64,000 bases of DNA from Streptomyces mangrovisoli (GTDB lineage: Bacteria > Actinomycetota > Actinomycetes > Streptomycetales > Streptomycetaceae), in NCBI RefSeq assembly GCF_000974985.2, contig NZ_LAVA02000038.1, positions 1-64,000 on the forward strand, in the 5' to 3' direction. Position 1 is the stretch's first letter. Each line of letters begins with the position of its first letter. Shown piece after piece: positions 63,979-64,000 of the stretch. The translations under genes and the position numbers were made by a program. Below the pieces are notes generated by a model, which saw only the letters and a list, made by a program, of their open reading frames with translations, was not told the origin of the DNA and made no database searches.

Positions 63979-64000
63979 CAACCCACCCATACCCGCAGGC

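Overview
The window is a stretch of chromosome from a Streptomyces-like actinomycete. The evidence is very high G+C with strong G/C bias at third codon positions, many GTG starts, an almost complete absence of TTA codons (only one was found in a real gene), and families typical of the group: GlgE glucan pathway, partner-switching anti-sigma proteins, DUF5133, DUF4032, DUF1206, ANTAR-SpoIIE phosphatases and LAL-type LuxR regulators. No phage, transposase, integrase, tRNA, rRNA or CRISPR array was seen. The content looks like stable, gene-dense chromosome.

Layout. 1-6726 is the alpha-glucan cluster glgE(partial)-treS-pep2-glgB, with ATGA overlaps at two of its three junctions. An ABCG-type exporter follows (6769-8481). 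A MOCOS-like PLP enzyme and a GCS2/YbdK-type ligase are divergent at 8676-11312, followed by an acyl-CoA-ligase-like protein whose P-loop lysine is missing. 13832-21953 is a signalling block: an RsbW-like ATPase, a 1428-residue soluble multi-HAMP hybrid kinase, an ANTAR-GAF-PAS-PP2C phosphatase, a 29-codon micro-ORF and a STAS antagonist. Type II NADH dehydrogenase, a FUSC membrane protein and several small hypotheticals run to 29286.

29391-29475 looks like a small structured RNA with an intrinsic terminator, ahead of a lone cyclic-nucleotide-binding-domain protein. Transport and regulator pairs follow (EntS-like MFS, LysE exporter with divergent LysR, TetR with divergent saccharopine-dehydrogenase-like enzyme), then a two-component system, an L,D-transpeptidase-fold lipoprotein and a secreted M1 peptidase. 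41082-48282 carries assorted metabolic and stress genes, including a TetR gene with two palindromic operators.

The most unusual unit is 48542-52022. Three overlapping genes encode (i) a receiver domain fused to a glutaredoxin-like domain and a thioredoxin-reductase-like flavoprotein without its CxxC, (ii) a soluble kinase with an N-terminal cyclic-nucleotide-binding domain, and (iii) a small UBP-type zinc finger protein. It reads as a redox-coupled two-component module. The rest holds a large LuxR regulator, a secreted M4 metalloprotease, a serine hydrolase with an odd repeated N-terminus, a TerD-CAP-CAP fusion, an AIM24 protein, and a TPR/polyprenyl synthetase pair containing the only TTA (bldA-type) codon.

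Two kinds of non-coding structure recur. One is a roughly 45-bp palindrome-forming element present in twelve copies at five intergenic sites. The other is a set of short-period tandem repeats (6-aa, 8-aa, 8-, 9-, 16-, 19- and 27-bp units) sitting mostly at gene ends.
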